From a bacterium (lineage in GTDB: Bacteria > Bacillota > Clostridia > Lachnospirales > Lachnospiraceae): 55,635 nucleotides of DNA. Of this stretch, positions 16,901 through 24,099 are shown piece by piece (position 1 is the stretch's first letter; each line of letters starts with the position of its first letter). The notes under the pieces are model-generated. The model saw only the letters and a program-made list of their open reading frames with translations. It was not told the origin of the DNA and did no database searches. Where the stretch lies: positions 1 through 55,635 of the forward strand of contig JAUNGE010000019.1 in the NCBI GenBank assembly GCA_030524675.1, given 5' to 3'. A program made the position numbers and the translations under genes.

Positions 16901-17158
16901 ATGAGGTGGATGGGAAGCAGAATGAGAAAGCGTAAATATCGGTATAAAAGAGTAACATATGATACCAGCAGAAATATCTGGATTGTTGGAGGTGTGGTTC
17001 TGATATGTATTTTGCTGGCGGCAGCTGGAATCTGTGTGAAGAAGGAGAGAAAAGTGCGGGTTTTGCAGCAGGAAGTAGAACAGCTGGAACAGACGATAGC
17101 TGAACTTTCGGAAGAAAACAGACAGCTGCAGGAGGCGTTGGGTCTTGTTGCTGAGTAA
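16901..17158 (+). CDS. Small membrane coiled-coil protein
   Basis: This 85-residue protein has a basic N-terminus (RKRKYRYKR), one membrane segment (IWIVGGVVLICILLAAAGICV, about residues 27-47) and a C-terminal coiled coil with leucine heptads (VLQQEVEQLEQTIAELSEENRQLQ). The layout is that of FtsB/DivIC-type bitopic proteins, but the sequence is too short to assign. The start is uncertain: 16901 has no clear ribosome binding site, while an ATG at 16922 lies behind aggtgg and would give 78 residues. It may be the last gene of the signalling/toxin block, since a strong hairpin follows, but the 154-base gap before it leaves that open. Confidence 0.6.
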   Translation: MRWMGSRMRKRKYRYKRVTYDTSRNIWIVGGVVLICILLAAAGICVKKERKVRVLQQEVEQLEQTIAELSEENRQLQEALGLVAE

Positions 17159-17202
17159 CGCTTGATAAGGAAACGAATCTGCATAAAAGGCGTTTGCTGT
17201 GT

Positions 17203-17243
17203 GCGGCTGGGCGGGAGTGTGTTTCATGCTCCTGCCCAGCCGC
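17203..17243. terminator. Strong GC-rich hairpin between convergent genes
   Basis: A 15-base stem with one G-U pair (17203-17217 with 17229-17243) and an 11-base loop lies between the end of the plus-strand block and the end of the minus-strand glycosyltransferase. Neither side carries a proper T-run, so it may act as a shared end-of-transcript structure without being a classical terminator. Confidence 0.5.
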
Positions 17244-17261
17244 TGCCATGCAATCATGCTG

Positions 17262-18638
17262 TTAAATCAGTATTTTAGCCATATGTTTCTTTAACTTCTG
17301 AGAGAGCATTTTATATTCCTCAATCTCTGCTTCCGTAAATTCCTCGAAAAGAACATGCTGGTAATTGATCTGCGCATTTGTTAAATCGGTTAATATCGGT
17401 TGGGTAACCGGAAGAAGCTGTATATCCAGCAGTCTTACAGTGGATTTGGCCGTTTTATCTGCAGAGGGAACTTCTTTCCATGTGAGATATCCGTGCGTTT
17501 TCAATTTCAGCAGTGTCATGTCAAGCTTTCTTTTGGACAGTCCGATAAAATCGGCCAGCTCTTTGCGTGTGTGCATATCGTGATTCTGGCTTAGGAACAG
17601 CAGCACATATGCATCTTCTATCTGCAGGTCATAGCGCAGCGCAGTGGTCTGCAAACATAATTCCAGGCATTTTCGTGTCAGATAGATATCCAGCAGAGGC
17701 GTCTCATGTTCCAGAAGTTTCGGATTAATCTGCGTTCTCTCCTCTCCGAGGCGGATGGCTCCTGGCAGCAGTGTCGGAGGAACAATCCCATCGTTCGCAG
17801 CGTCTAAGAAGAAGCGGTATACTTGCAATCTGCTCTTTTCATAATCTTTTTCGTCAAAAACTTCCTTATAGAATTTATTGTAATATTCAAACACCATGGT
17901 CTTCATTTTCAGCGTTTTGGTGAGACTGATTGCCTGGGTGGACAGAGAGTGTTTGGTTTTGACATAATAGTAGATGGGAACGCGCAGCACGTAGATATTT
18001 TTGGTGTGGCAGATGTATTCCAGATTGAACATGAAGTCCTCACACCAGCTGATCTCCGTGTTCATTTTAATTTGAAACTGATGTATCAATTCTCTTTTGT
18101 ACAGTTTATTCCAGAGAACTCCATAATAAAAATCGGCAGGTTTTTCCATCATGTAGGAAGCAAATTCTTCTCTGTTTAAAAGGCCGTTTTCCTGAATATC
18201 GCCTTTGTGGGCGATTCTGTTGTCGATAACCCTGTAAAAATCGGATATCACGAGGTCACATGGATAAGCTTCAGCAGCAGAGAACAGCAGTCCCGTTGCT
18301 TCCGGAGAAATCCAATCATCGCTGTCAACAAACTGGAGATAGGTGCCCCGCGCCTCGCAGATTGCCAGATTCCGGCTGTCAGAGACGCCGGTATTCTGTT
18401 TGTGAATCACGCGGATTCTGCTGTCCTTTGCGGCATATTCATCACAGATTCTGCCCGAGGCATCCTGGCTCCCATCATCTACCAGAATCAATTCAAAATC
18501 TTTGTAATTCTGCTTCAAAATGCTTTCAATACAGCGGTTAATCACCATCTCTGCATTGTACACAGGCACAATGATGCTGACATTGGGGGATTTTGAGCTT
18601 GTGTTTTTCTGCGAGTTCTCGTACATTGCATATTCCAT
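17262..18638 (-). CDS. Family 2 glycosyltransferase with C-terminal MarR-like winged helix
   Basis: The 458-residue protein begins with a GT-A glycosyltransferase domain: SIIVPVYNAE (21-30), VDDGS (53-57), NTGVSDSRN (82-90) and the DxD-type motif DSDD (105-108). It should transfer a sugar from a nucleotide sugar, probably for surface polysaccharide or glycolipid. Residues 338-458 look like a MarR-type DNA-binding domain: HTRKELADFIGLSKRKLDMT as a helix-turn-helix, a wing (KTHGYLTWKEV), and a C-terminal dimer-like helix (FTEAEIEEYKMLSQKLKKHM). No stop or frameshift separates the two parts and there is no membrane segment. The gene is alone and convergent with the block before it. The winged helix could bind DNA or serve only for dimerisation. 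The GT call is firm; the MarR call is from pattern only. Confidence 0.82.
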   Translation of the reverse strand: MEYAMYENSQKNTSSKSPNVSIIVPVYNAEMVINRCIESILKQNYKDFELILVDDGSQDASGRICDEYAAKDSRIRVIHKQNTGVSDSRNLAICEARGTYLQFVDSDDWISPEATGLLFSAAEAYPCDLVISDFYRVIDNRIAHKGDIQENGLLNREEFASYMMEKPADFYYGVLWNKLYKRELIHQFQIKMNTEISWCEDFMFNLEYICHTKNIYVLRVPIYYYVKTKHSLSTQAISLTKTLKMKTMVFEYYNKFYKEVFDEKDYEKSRLQVYRFFLDAANDGIVPPTLLPGAIRLGEERTQINPKLLEHETPLLDIYLTRKCLELCLQTTALRYDLQIEDAYVLLFLSQNHDMHTRKELADFIGLSKRKLDMTLLKLKTHGYLTWKEVPSADKTAKSTVRLLDIQLLPVTQPILTDLTNAQINYQHVLFEEFTEAEIEEYKMLSQKLKKHMAKILI

Positions 18639-18783
18639 CCTTTTTTACTTAGTTTTCTGGTTATTATAATGCAAATGACAGTCAGCGTCAAGGTTTGGTA
18701 TATGTGGAAAGAAGCTTTGCCTGAGCAGTTACCGAATTTAAAAACAAGAGATTGAAAACAAATTGGAAACAAATTGGAAATGA

Positions 18784-18812
18784 TTGCACTTCCCTTATGT
18801 TTATGCTATAAT
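18784..18812 (+). promoter_or_regulatory. Promoter of the riboswitch-btu operon
   Basis: TTGCAC (18784-18789), a 17-base spacer and a consensus TATAAT (18807-18812), with TGC before the -10 giving an extended -10. The transcript would start near 18819 and have a ~458-base leader carrying the cobalamin riboswitch. Confidence 0.75.
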
Positions 18813-18894
18813 CGTGGCGTTTATAATCTGAAGATACAAGGGCTAAGAGAGCAGAAATCCGATGCCCGTCTGCTTACGGCAGAAGTTTGACAGA

Positions 18895-19062
18895 TTGTGA
18901 CGGACTCCAGTGTCCCTGACTTAATAAGGAACAATGTGAAATTCATTGACAGCTTACACCTGAGGTAAGGCGGACGAGATTTCAGATGCCATTGCGGCCA
19001 TTCGGCTGTGAGAAGGCGAGATCGAGGAAGATGCCAAGCCCTAAGACTTGCTGGAGTCATCT
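18895..19062 (+). promoter_or_regulatory. Cobalamin riboswitch
   Basis: Conserved pieces of the cobalamin riboswitch appear in order: ggaacaatgtgaaattcatt (GGAA plus the GTGAAA-TTC hairpin, 18928-18947), the GCCATT and GAGAAGGC pair (from about 18996), cGAGGAAGATGCC, and the 3' motif AAGCCCTAAGACTTGCT (19036-19052) corresponding to the consensus AAGTCAGGAGACCTGCC. The variant bases (CATTG pairing with CAATG) keep pairing. The downstream genes encode a binding-protein-dependent transporter of the vitamin B12/iron-complex class, so the riboswitch points to cobalamin or another corrinoid as the substrate. I see no clear intrinsic terminator before the gene. Hairpins gggtga/tcaccc (about 19211-19234) and tgtgc/gcaca just before the ribosome binding site may mask translation. 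Boundaries are approximate. Confidence 0.78.
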
Positions 19063-19276
19063 TACGAGTTCCTGGTAAGAGGAAGGAGGAAGGAGACGAG
19101 GTGTATGAAAACATAATACAAATCCTGTAACAAAACATGGAACATGTACACGGGGAGCAGGAAAACTGTCCTGTTCTTCATCAGACAATACTGAAAAATG
19201 AAAGGAAAATGGGTGAGGGAAAATTGTTTCACCCATACCGGTTTGTGCTGAAAAGATGCACAGAATGGAGGAAATC

Positions 19277-20416
19277 ATGAGAAAGAAAATAGTAAGTGCA
19301 GTATTAGGTACAGCGATGTTTGCTACAGTCGTTACAGGATGCGCAGGCAGCCAGAGTGGTCAGGCAGCAGAGACGACCGCACAGACAGAGGCCGCGACGT
19401 TACAGAGTGCAGAAACTACAGTGGCAGAGAGCAAGGAGGCAGCGGCGCAGACAACCGCAGCCAAGAGCCAGGAGACAGCAGAAACGACTGCGCAGGCAGA
19501 GGCAGCAGGCGATTATGAGCCGGTTACGATTACTTTGAATCTGCAGCGCTCTGGCCTGGGTGAAAATGTGGAGTATACATTTACCGAGATGCCGACGCAC
19601 ATTGTGGCGTCCGGAGACCAGATGGCGGATCTGTTTTTTGACCTTGGCTTGGAGGCAAATATGGCGGGATACACAAAGGGTTCCTGCTGGAGTCTGGTGT
19701 CGGACTATCCGGCGAGAGACTTGGTGCCGCAGTTGACCGAACCTGGAAAGGGAATCACTTCCCTGTCTAAGGAGGAACTGCTGGCGACCAACTGTGACTT
19801 TTTAGTTGGCTGGGACTCTGTGTTTTCTGACAAAAATTTCAGTTCCGAGTTCTGCAATGAGAATGGAATTGCAATGTATTTTCCATATGTCTGCTCCGAC
19901 CATGCCACTTTTGAGGATCTTTACAAAGATTATGAAGTGTTAGGCCAGATTTTCAAGGTGGAGGATGTTGCTGAGAAGAAAGTGCAGGCAATGAAAGAGA
20001 CACTGGAGAAGGTGAGAGAGACCTTGGGAGAGGACGCCTATGCAAATCCGGTAAAAGTGTTTGTGTATGACTCCGGTGAGGAAGCGCCGTTCACCGCGTG
20101 CCAGGGTATGCCGGGCGATATTCTGAAATTGGCCGGAGGAATTTCTATCTTTGATGACATTGAGGCCGGATGGGCAACGCCATCCTGGGAAGAAGTCGTT
20201 GTGAGAGATCCTGATGTGATTTTGATTCTTGACTATAATGGGGATGTGGAGAAAAAGACAGAGTTTCTTAAGACCAATGATGCGACAAAGGATTTGAGAG
20301 CTGTCAAAGAAGGAAGAATCTATTCCGCCTGCTGTGCCGATATGCAGGGTTCCGCGGGGTCCGCAGGAACAGTGGAAGTGATTGCAAAACAGCTGTATCC
20401 AGAACAGTTCCAGTAA
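19277..20416 (+). CDS. Corrinoid/iron-complex ABC transporter binding lipoprotein (BtuF-like)
   Basis: Starting at the ATG at 19277 behind ggagg (19267-19271) gives 379 residues with a lipoprotein signal ending VVTGC (C22). A ~60-residue Ala/Thr/Glu/Gln-rich tether follows, then a type III solute-binding fold (TroA/BtuF/FhuD superfamily): HIVASGDQMADLFFDLGLEANMAGYT, then a long central helix near AEKKVQAMKETLEKVRETLG, and a C-terminal lobe with DPDVILILDY. It would sit on the outer face of the membrane and pass the substrate to the permease encoded next. The family covers siderophores, haem and cobalamin; the upstream cobalamin riboswitch favours a corrinoid. Bases 19081-19113 hold a very strong ribosome binding site before a three-codon frame, which does not affect this start. 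Confidence 0.85.
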   Translation: MRKKIVSAVLGTAMFATVVTGCAGSQSGQAAETTAQTEAATLQSAETTVAESKEAAAQTTAAKSQETAETTAQAEAAGDYEPVTITLNLQRSGLGENVEYTFTEMPTHIVASGDQMADLFFDLGLEANMAGYTKGSCWSLVSDYPARDLVPQLTEPGKGITSLSKEELLATNCDFLVGWDSVFSDKNFSSEFCNENGIAMYFPYVCSDHATFEDLYKDYEVLGQIFKVEDVAEKKVQAMKETLEKVRETLGEDAYANPVKVFVYDSGEEAPFTACQGMPGDILKLAGGISIFDDIEAGWATPSWEEVVVRDPDVILILDYNGDVEKKTEFLKTNDATKDLRAVKEGRIYSACCADMQGSAGSAGTVEVIAKQLYPEQFQ

Positions 20417-20433
20417 ATAGGTCACGCTGTCTA

Positions 20434-21489
20434 ATGAATCATTCAAAATTAGTACAGAACAGGAGGCAGTATGCGGTGCTGATTGCGGCAATCTGTGCCT
20501 TGATTGCAGTTGCCACCTGTTTCTCCGTATCCATCGGAGCAGTAAAAATTTATCCGGCGGATATTTTTAAGATTATAGTCAATAAGACATCGGGGCAGGA
20601 AGTGTTTGCCTGCACCTGGGAAGCCAACACGGAGACCATCATTTGGAATATCCGCCTGCCCAGAATCCTGTTGGCAGGAATTGTCGGTGCAGGACTTTCC
20701 GTCTGCGGTGTGTTGATGCAGGCGCTCACGAAGAACTCCCTGGCTGACCCGTATGTGCTGGGAATCTCGTCTGGCGCCTCGGCGGGCGCTGTCTGCGCGA
20801 TTATTGTCGGGTGTTTCGACTTTATGGGCGGGTACTCCACGATTTTTGGCGCGACTTTAGGGGCTGTTTTATCCATCAGTTTGTCTTTGGCAATCGCTTC
20901 TCTCAAGGGAAAAATCACTTCCACACAGCTGGTGCTGGCGGGAATTGCGACCTCGGCGCTGTTCAGTGCCCTGACAAACCTTCTGATTTATGGATATCAT
21001 ACCGGCTCGGACAAAACCAAGACGGCGCAGTTCTGGATGGTCGGTTCTCTAAGTGGCGCGAGCTGGAGCAAGGCAAAATATGTGGCGATTGTCTTTGCGG
21101 TTGCCATTGTACTTATCATGCTGTTTGCGCGTGACTTGGACATGCTTCTGCTGGGAGACGATGTGGCGGAAAGTTTGGGCGTAAACACCAGAAGAATCAA
21201 GATGGTTATCATTTTGTCAGCCACAGTGCTGACCGGCGTTGTGGTTTCTGTGAGCGGCGTCATCGGTTTTATCGGTCTGGTAGTGCCTCACATTGTTCGC
21301 TCGATTGTCGGTTCCAGGCATAAAGCGCTGATTCCAGCCGTTATCTTGTCTGGGGGCCTGTTCACGATGCTGGCGGATGCCTTGTCGAGAGTTATCGCCG
21401 CTCCCCAGGAACTTCCCATAGGAATCATTTCCGCACTCATCGGTGCGCCGTTCTTCCTGTATCTAATCAGGACGAGCCGGACCAGATAG
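20434..21489 (+). CDS. FecCD/BtuC-family ABC transporter permease
   Basis: This 351-residue integral membrane protein has about ten hydrophobic segments and the FecCD/BtuC signature regions: RLPRILLAGIVGAGLSVCGVLMQALTKN (about residues 74-100, ending LADPYVLGISSGA) and the cytoplasmic coupling region VSGVIGFIGLVVPHIVR (about 274-290). It should form the dimeric channel for the substrate delivered by the lipoprotein upstream. The ATG at 20434 has a poor ribosome binding site; an in-frame GTG at 20476 lies nine bases after aggagg, so the start could be there. Gap to the binding protein is 17 bases, and to the ATPase 10 bases, as expected for one operon under the cobalamin riboswitch. Confidence 0.9.
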   Translation: MNHSKLVQNRRQYAVLIAAICALIAVATCFSVSIGAVKIYPADIFKIIVNKTSGQEVFACTWEANTETIIWNIRLPRILLAGIVGAGLSVCGVLMQALTKNSLADPYVLGISSGASAGAVCAIIVGCFDFMGGYSTIFGATLGAVLSISLSLAIASLKGKITSTQLVLAGIATSALFSALTNLLIYGYHTGSDKTKTAQFWMVGSLSGASWSKAKYVAIVFAVAIVLIMLFARDLDMLLLGDDVAESLGVNTRRIKMVIILSATVLTGVVVSVSGVIGFIGLVVPHIVRSIVGSRHKALIPAVILSGGLFTMLADALSRVIAAPQELPIGIISALIGAPFFLYLIRTSRTR

Positions 21490-21499
21490 GGAGGAGGAG

Positions 21500-22315
21500 A
21501 TGAAAATGAACGAGACAGATAAGCGGGCAGAGCTGCAGGCAGATATGCATCTGTGGGTTGATAAGCTGAATTATCGGATTGAGGGAACGCAGGTATTGAA
21601 CGAAGTGTCTCTGGGCGTGGAGGAAGGCGATTTTGTTGGGCTGATTGGCCCGAACGGATGCGGAAAGTCCACCTTGCTGAAAAACATCTATAAAACCTAT
21701 AAGCCGGAGAAGGATGCTGTGTTTATCAGCGGAAAAGATGTCTTAAGCATGCCTCCCAGAGAGATGGCAAAAGAAGTGGCTGTCATGGCGCAGGAGAACA
21801 GCATTGAGTTTGATATGGAAGTCCTGGATATGGTCATGTATGGGCGCTATGCACACAGAAAGTTCTTTGAAGGGGAGAAAAAATCCGATGTGGAGCTGTG
21901 CAGGCGCTATATTCGGGAAGTTGGGCTTGCTGGATACGAGCAGCGCTCCTATCTGAGTCTTTCCGGCGGAGAAAAGCAGCGTGTGCTTCTGGCGAGAGCG
22001 CTGGTGCAGGAGAGCGGGCTGATTGTGCTCGATGAACCCACGAACCACCTGGATGTGCGGTTTCAGTATCTGATTATGCAGACACTGAAAAATCAGAAGG
22101 TGACGGTATTCTCCTCCATCCACGATTTGAATATCGCGGCTATGTATTGTGATAAGATTTTTCTGATGGACAAAGGAAAAATCGTGGAGAGAGGGACGCC
22201 GCAGGAAGTGATTACGGAAGAAAATATAGAAAAAATATTCGGCGTGCACTCCCAGGTGACGACAAACTCGATTACAGGAAAGATTCAGGTGTACTACCTG
22301 CCGGATGAGAGATAG
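21500..22315 (+). CDS. ABC transporter ATPase (BtuD/FecE-like)
   Basis: The 271-residue protein has all ABC ATPase motifs: Walker A GPNGCGKST (50-58), Q-loop at MAQEN (~97-100), signature LSGGEKQR (154-161), Walker B LIVLDEP (174-180), D-loop NHLD and switch His in SSIHD. It should power the permease encoded 10 bases upstream. The ATG follows gggaggaggag; a second ATG two codons later is equally possible. With the binding protein and permease it forms a complete BtuFCD-type importer, unlike the two sugar importers in this window, which lack their own ATPase. A strong terminator closes the operon. Confidence 0.92.
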   Translation: MKMNETDKRAELQADMHLWVDKLNYRIEGTQVLNEVSLGVEEGDFVGLIGPNGCGKSTLLKNIYKTYKPEKDAVFISGKDVLSMPPREMAKEVAVMAQENSIEFDMEVLDMVMYGRYAHRKFFEGEKKSDVELCRRYIREVGLAGYEQRSYLSLSGGEKQRVLLARALVQESGLIVLDEPTNHLDVRFQYLIMQTLKNQKVTVFSSIHDLNIAAMYCDKIFLMDKGKIVERGTPQEVITEENIEKIFGVHSQVTTNSITGKIQVYYLPDER

Positions 22316-22324
22316 AAAATAGAA

Positions 22325-22370
22325 AAACATTCAAAAGTAGCCCAGATAGGGCAGCTTTTGAATGTTTTTT
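22325..22370. terminator. Bidirectional terminator between btu operon and GH43
   Basis: A long stem (acattcaaaag paired with cttttgaatgt, plus inner ccc/ggg) is followed by six T residues on the plus strand and by a T-rich run on the minus strand, so it can end both convergent transcripts. Confidence 0.88.
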
Positions 22371-22399
22371 GATTGAAAAAGCTGTGCGTATCTTCCCTG

Positions 22400-24040
22400 T
22401 CACATTGTTTCGCGCACCTCAAACCAATCAAAATCTGCGTATTTTCCAAATCCAGTCAGGTCCTGACAGCATATGCCTGCCATAGTTCCGGTAAACCATC
22501 CTTCGGTGCAGGCTTCATCAGAAAGAAAGCTGCCATCTATATGTTCTGCGAGAGGAACCCATTCTTCCTCTTCTAAGCAGAAGAAAAAGGAAAAATAACC
22601 GTTGTGCATCGTGATTTTCAAAAGGACCGGAATATGTTCTGAAATAGGAAGATAACCAGTCAGATATTCGTATGTTTTATTTTCTGCTTTTAATAAGGTA
22701 ATGCACTTGCCGCAGTCTTCGTCCCTAGAAATATGAAGATAGAAGTAATTATCTGTATCGTACAGTATCACCATTCCAGCCATCTGTTTAAATATCTCTG
22801 GCTCAAATTCCAGTTTTGTACTTATCTCCATATCATATTCTGTGATACGCCTTGCTATAAGCGTCTGTGAAAATTTGGAGGATAATCCGCTTCTGCCATA
22901 CAGTCTCAGATATCCAGGGCGTTGTGTGAGTGACACATACTGTTCCGTCATAGGAATTCTTAAAGATTGGTATTCCAAAGACAATTCCTTTGTATTAAAA
23001 TCATCTCTGGTAAAATGGGGAGCTTTTGTATCTGCAGGAGTGCAGCAGGTGGGTTCTTCCACTTCGTTCTGCGGTGTATTTCCTCCGCAGTCCATGATGA
23101 GCCAGTCATCTTCCGTCCAGCGCATTTTCTGAATGGCAGTTTCTCTTCCCAGCATATATCTTCTGGCATTGGGAAATCTTGCGGCATCAGCAGGATTCCT
23201 TCTGTCGCAGGGTCTTCCACACAGATGAACCGCATACCATTCTCCATTCGGAGTTTCTACCAAATCACAATGACCTGCTTTTTGCAAAAGAATATCTTCA
23301 TGATGTCTGGAAGTCAGAATAGAAAACGCCTCGTTTCCATTTTCACGATATGCAAAATCAGGCTGATACATTTCATAAGGTCCCCAGACACTTCTTGAAC
23401 GTTGTATCGTCTGTCCGTGCAGTTCTCCGGTTCCTGTATCTGCAGAAAACAAATAATACCAGCCGTTTCTCTTAAAAATATGCGGACCTTCCAAGAAGAT
23501 TTTTTTTCCTTGGTAGATTTCTCTGACGGGCCCCGTCATTTTCTGTGCTGCAGCATCATATTCCTGCAATACAAGCCTTCCTGCATATTTTTTTGGCACT
23601 CTGTGGTCTGTAACCATGCTGACCATATATTTTCTGCCGTCTGTATCATGGAACAAAGAGGGGTCAAATCCAAAATTATTCAGCGCTACAGGTTCTGACC
23701 AGGGACCATGGATGTTGGTTGCTGTAATTAGAAAATTGTTCGTATCGTACATGTTGCAGTAGAAAGAATTCACTACGGTATAAACGAGATAAAAAATACC
23801 ATTGTCATAAGTCAGACATGGCGCCCATATCCCCTGGGAAGCGCCGACCCCGCGCAAATCCAGCTGTGATATCCGGTTTAGGGGATATTCTATCAATTCC
23901 CAGTCTTTTAGGTTTCTTGAATGGTGAATTCTTATGCCGGGCCACCATTCAAATGTAGAAGTCGCTATATAATATTCATTTTCGACCCGAATGATAGAAG
24001 GGTCAGGGTGAAATCCTTTTAAGATTGGATTTTGTATCAT
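22400..24040 (-). CDS. Glycoside hydrolase family 43 (beta-xylosidase/arabinofuranosidase type)
   Basis: The start at 24040 (MIQNPILKGFHPDPS) sits behind aggagg and matches the usual N-terminus; upstream in-frame codons are not needed. The 546-residue protein has the five-bladed propeller signatures of GH43: D13 in HPDPS, the middle Asp in GFDPSLFHD, and the general acid in FLEGPHIF. The C-terminal ~200 residues resemble the concanavalin-like domain of GH43 beta-xylosidases (tail WFEVRETM). No signal peptide is present, so it should remove xylose or arabinose from imported oligosaccharides in the cytoplasm. It is the last gene of the minus-strand utilisation locus and shares its terminator with the btu operon. 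The exact sugar cannot be read from sequence. Confidence 0.88.
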   Translation of the reverse strand: MIQNPILKGFHPDPSIIRVENEYYIATSTFEWWPGIRIHHSRNLKDWELIEYPLNRISQLDLRGVGASQGIWAPCLTYDNGIFYLVYTVVNSFYCNMYDTNNFLITATNIHGPWSEPVALNNFGFDPSLFHDTDGRKYMVSMVTDHRVPKKYAGRLVLQEYDAAAQKMTGPVREIYQGKKIFLEGPHIFKRNGWYYLFSADTGTGELHGQTIQRSRSVWGPYEMYQPDFAYRENGNEAFSILTSRHHEDILLQKAGHCDLVETPNGEWYAVHLCGRPCDRRNPADAARFPNARRYMLGRETAIQKMRWTEDDWLIMDCGGNTPQNEVEEPTCCTPADTKAPHFTRDDFNTKELSLEYQSLRIPMTEQYVSLTQRPGYLRLYGRSGLSSKFSQTLIARRITEYDMEISTKLEFEPEIFKQMAGMVILYDTDNYFYLHISRDEDCGKCITLLKAENKTYEYLTGYLPISEHIPVLLKITMHNGYFSFFFCLEEEEWVPLAEHIDGSFLSDEACTEGWFTGTMAGICCQDLTGFGKYADFDWFEVRETM

Positions 24041-24099
24041 TGGTCCTCCTTCTAATACATTTGGTTTTCGTGCATGTGCGTGCGCTCGCAAATGCAGTT

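Noticed and set aside
1610-17158. Type VII secretion locus
   Set aside because: The toxin-like gene and large ATPase suggested it, but there are no WXG100 or LXG proteins, and the ATPase has a single HerA-type P-loop domain and no membrane segments, unlike EssC.
1610-17158. Prophage or integrated element
   Set aside because: No integrase, capsid, terminase or attachment-site repeats were seen at the block's edges.
15766-17184. 472-codon open frame on the minus strand
   Set aside because: It is antisense to the transglutaminase-like gene, whose catalytic triad is intact; the translation is Leu/Phe/His/Ser-rich with no recognisable domain.
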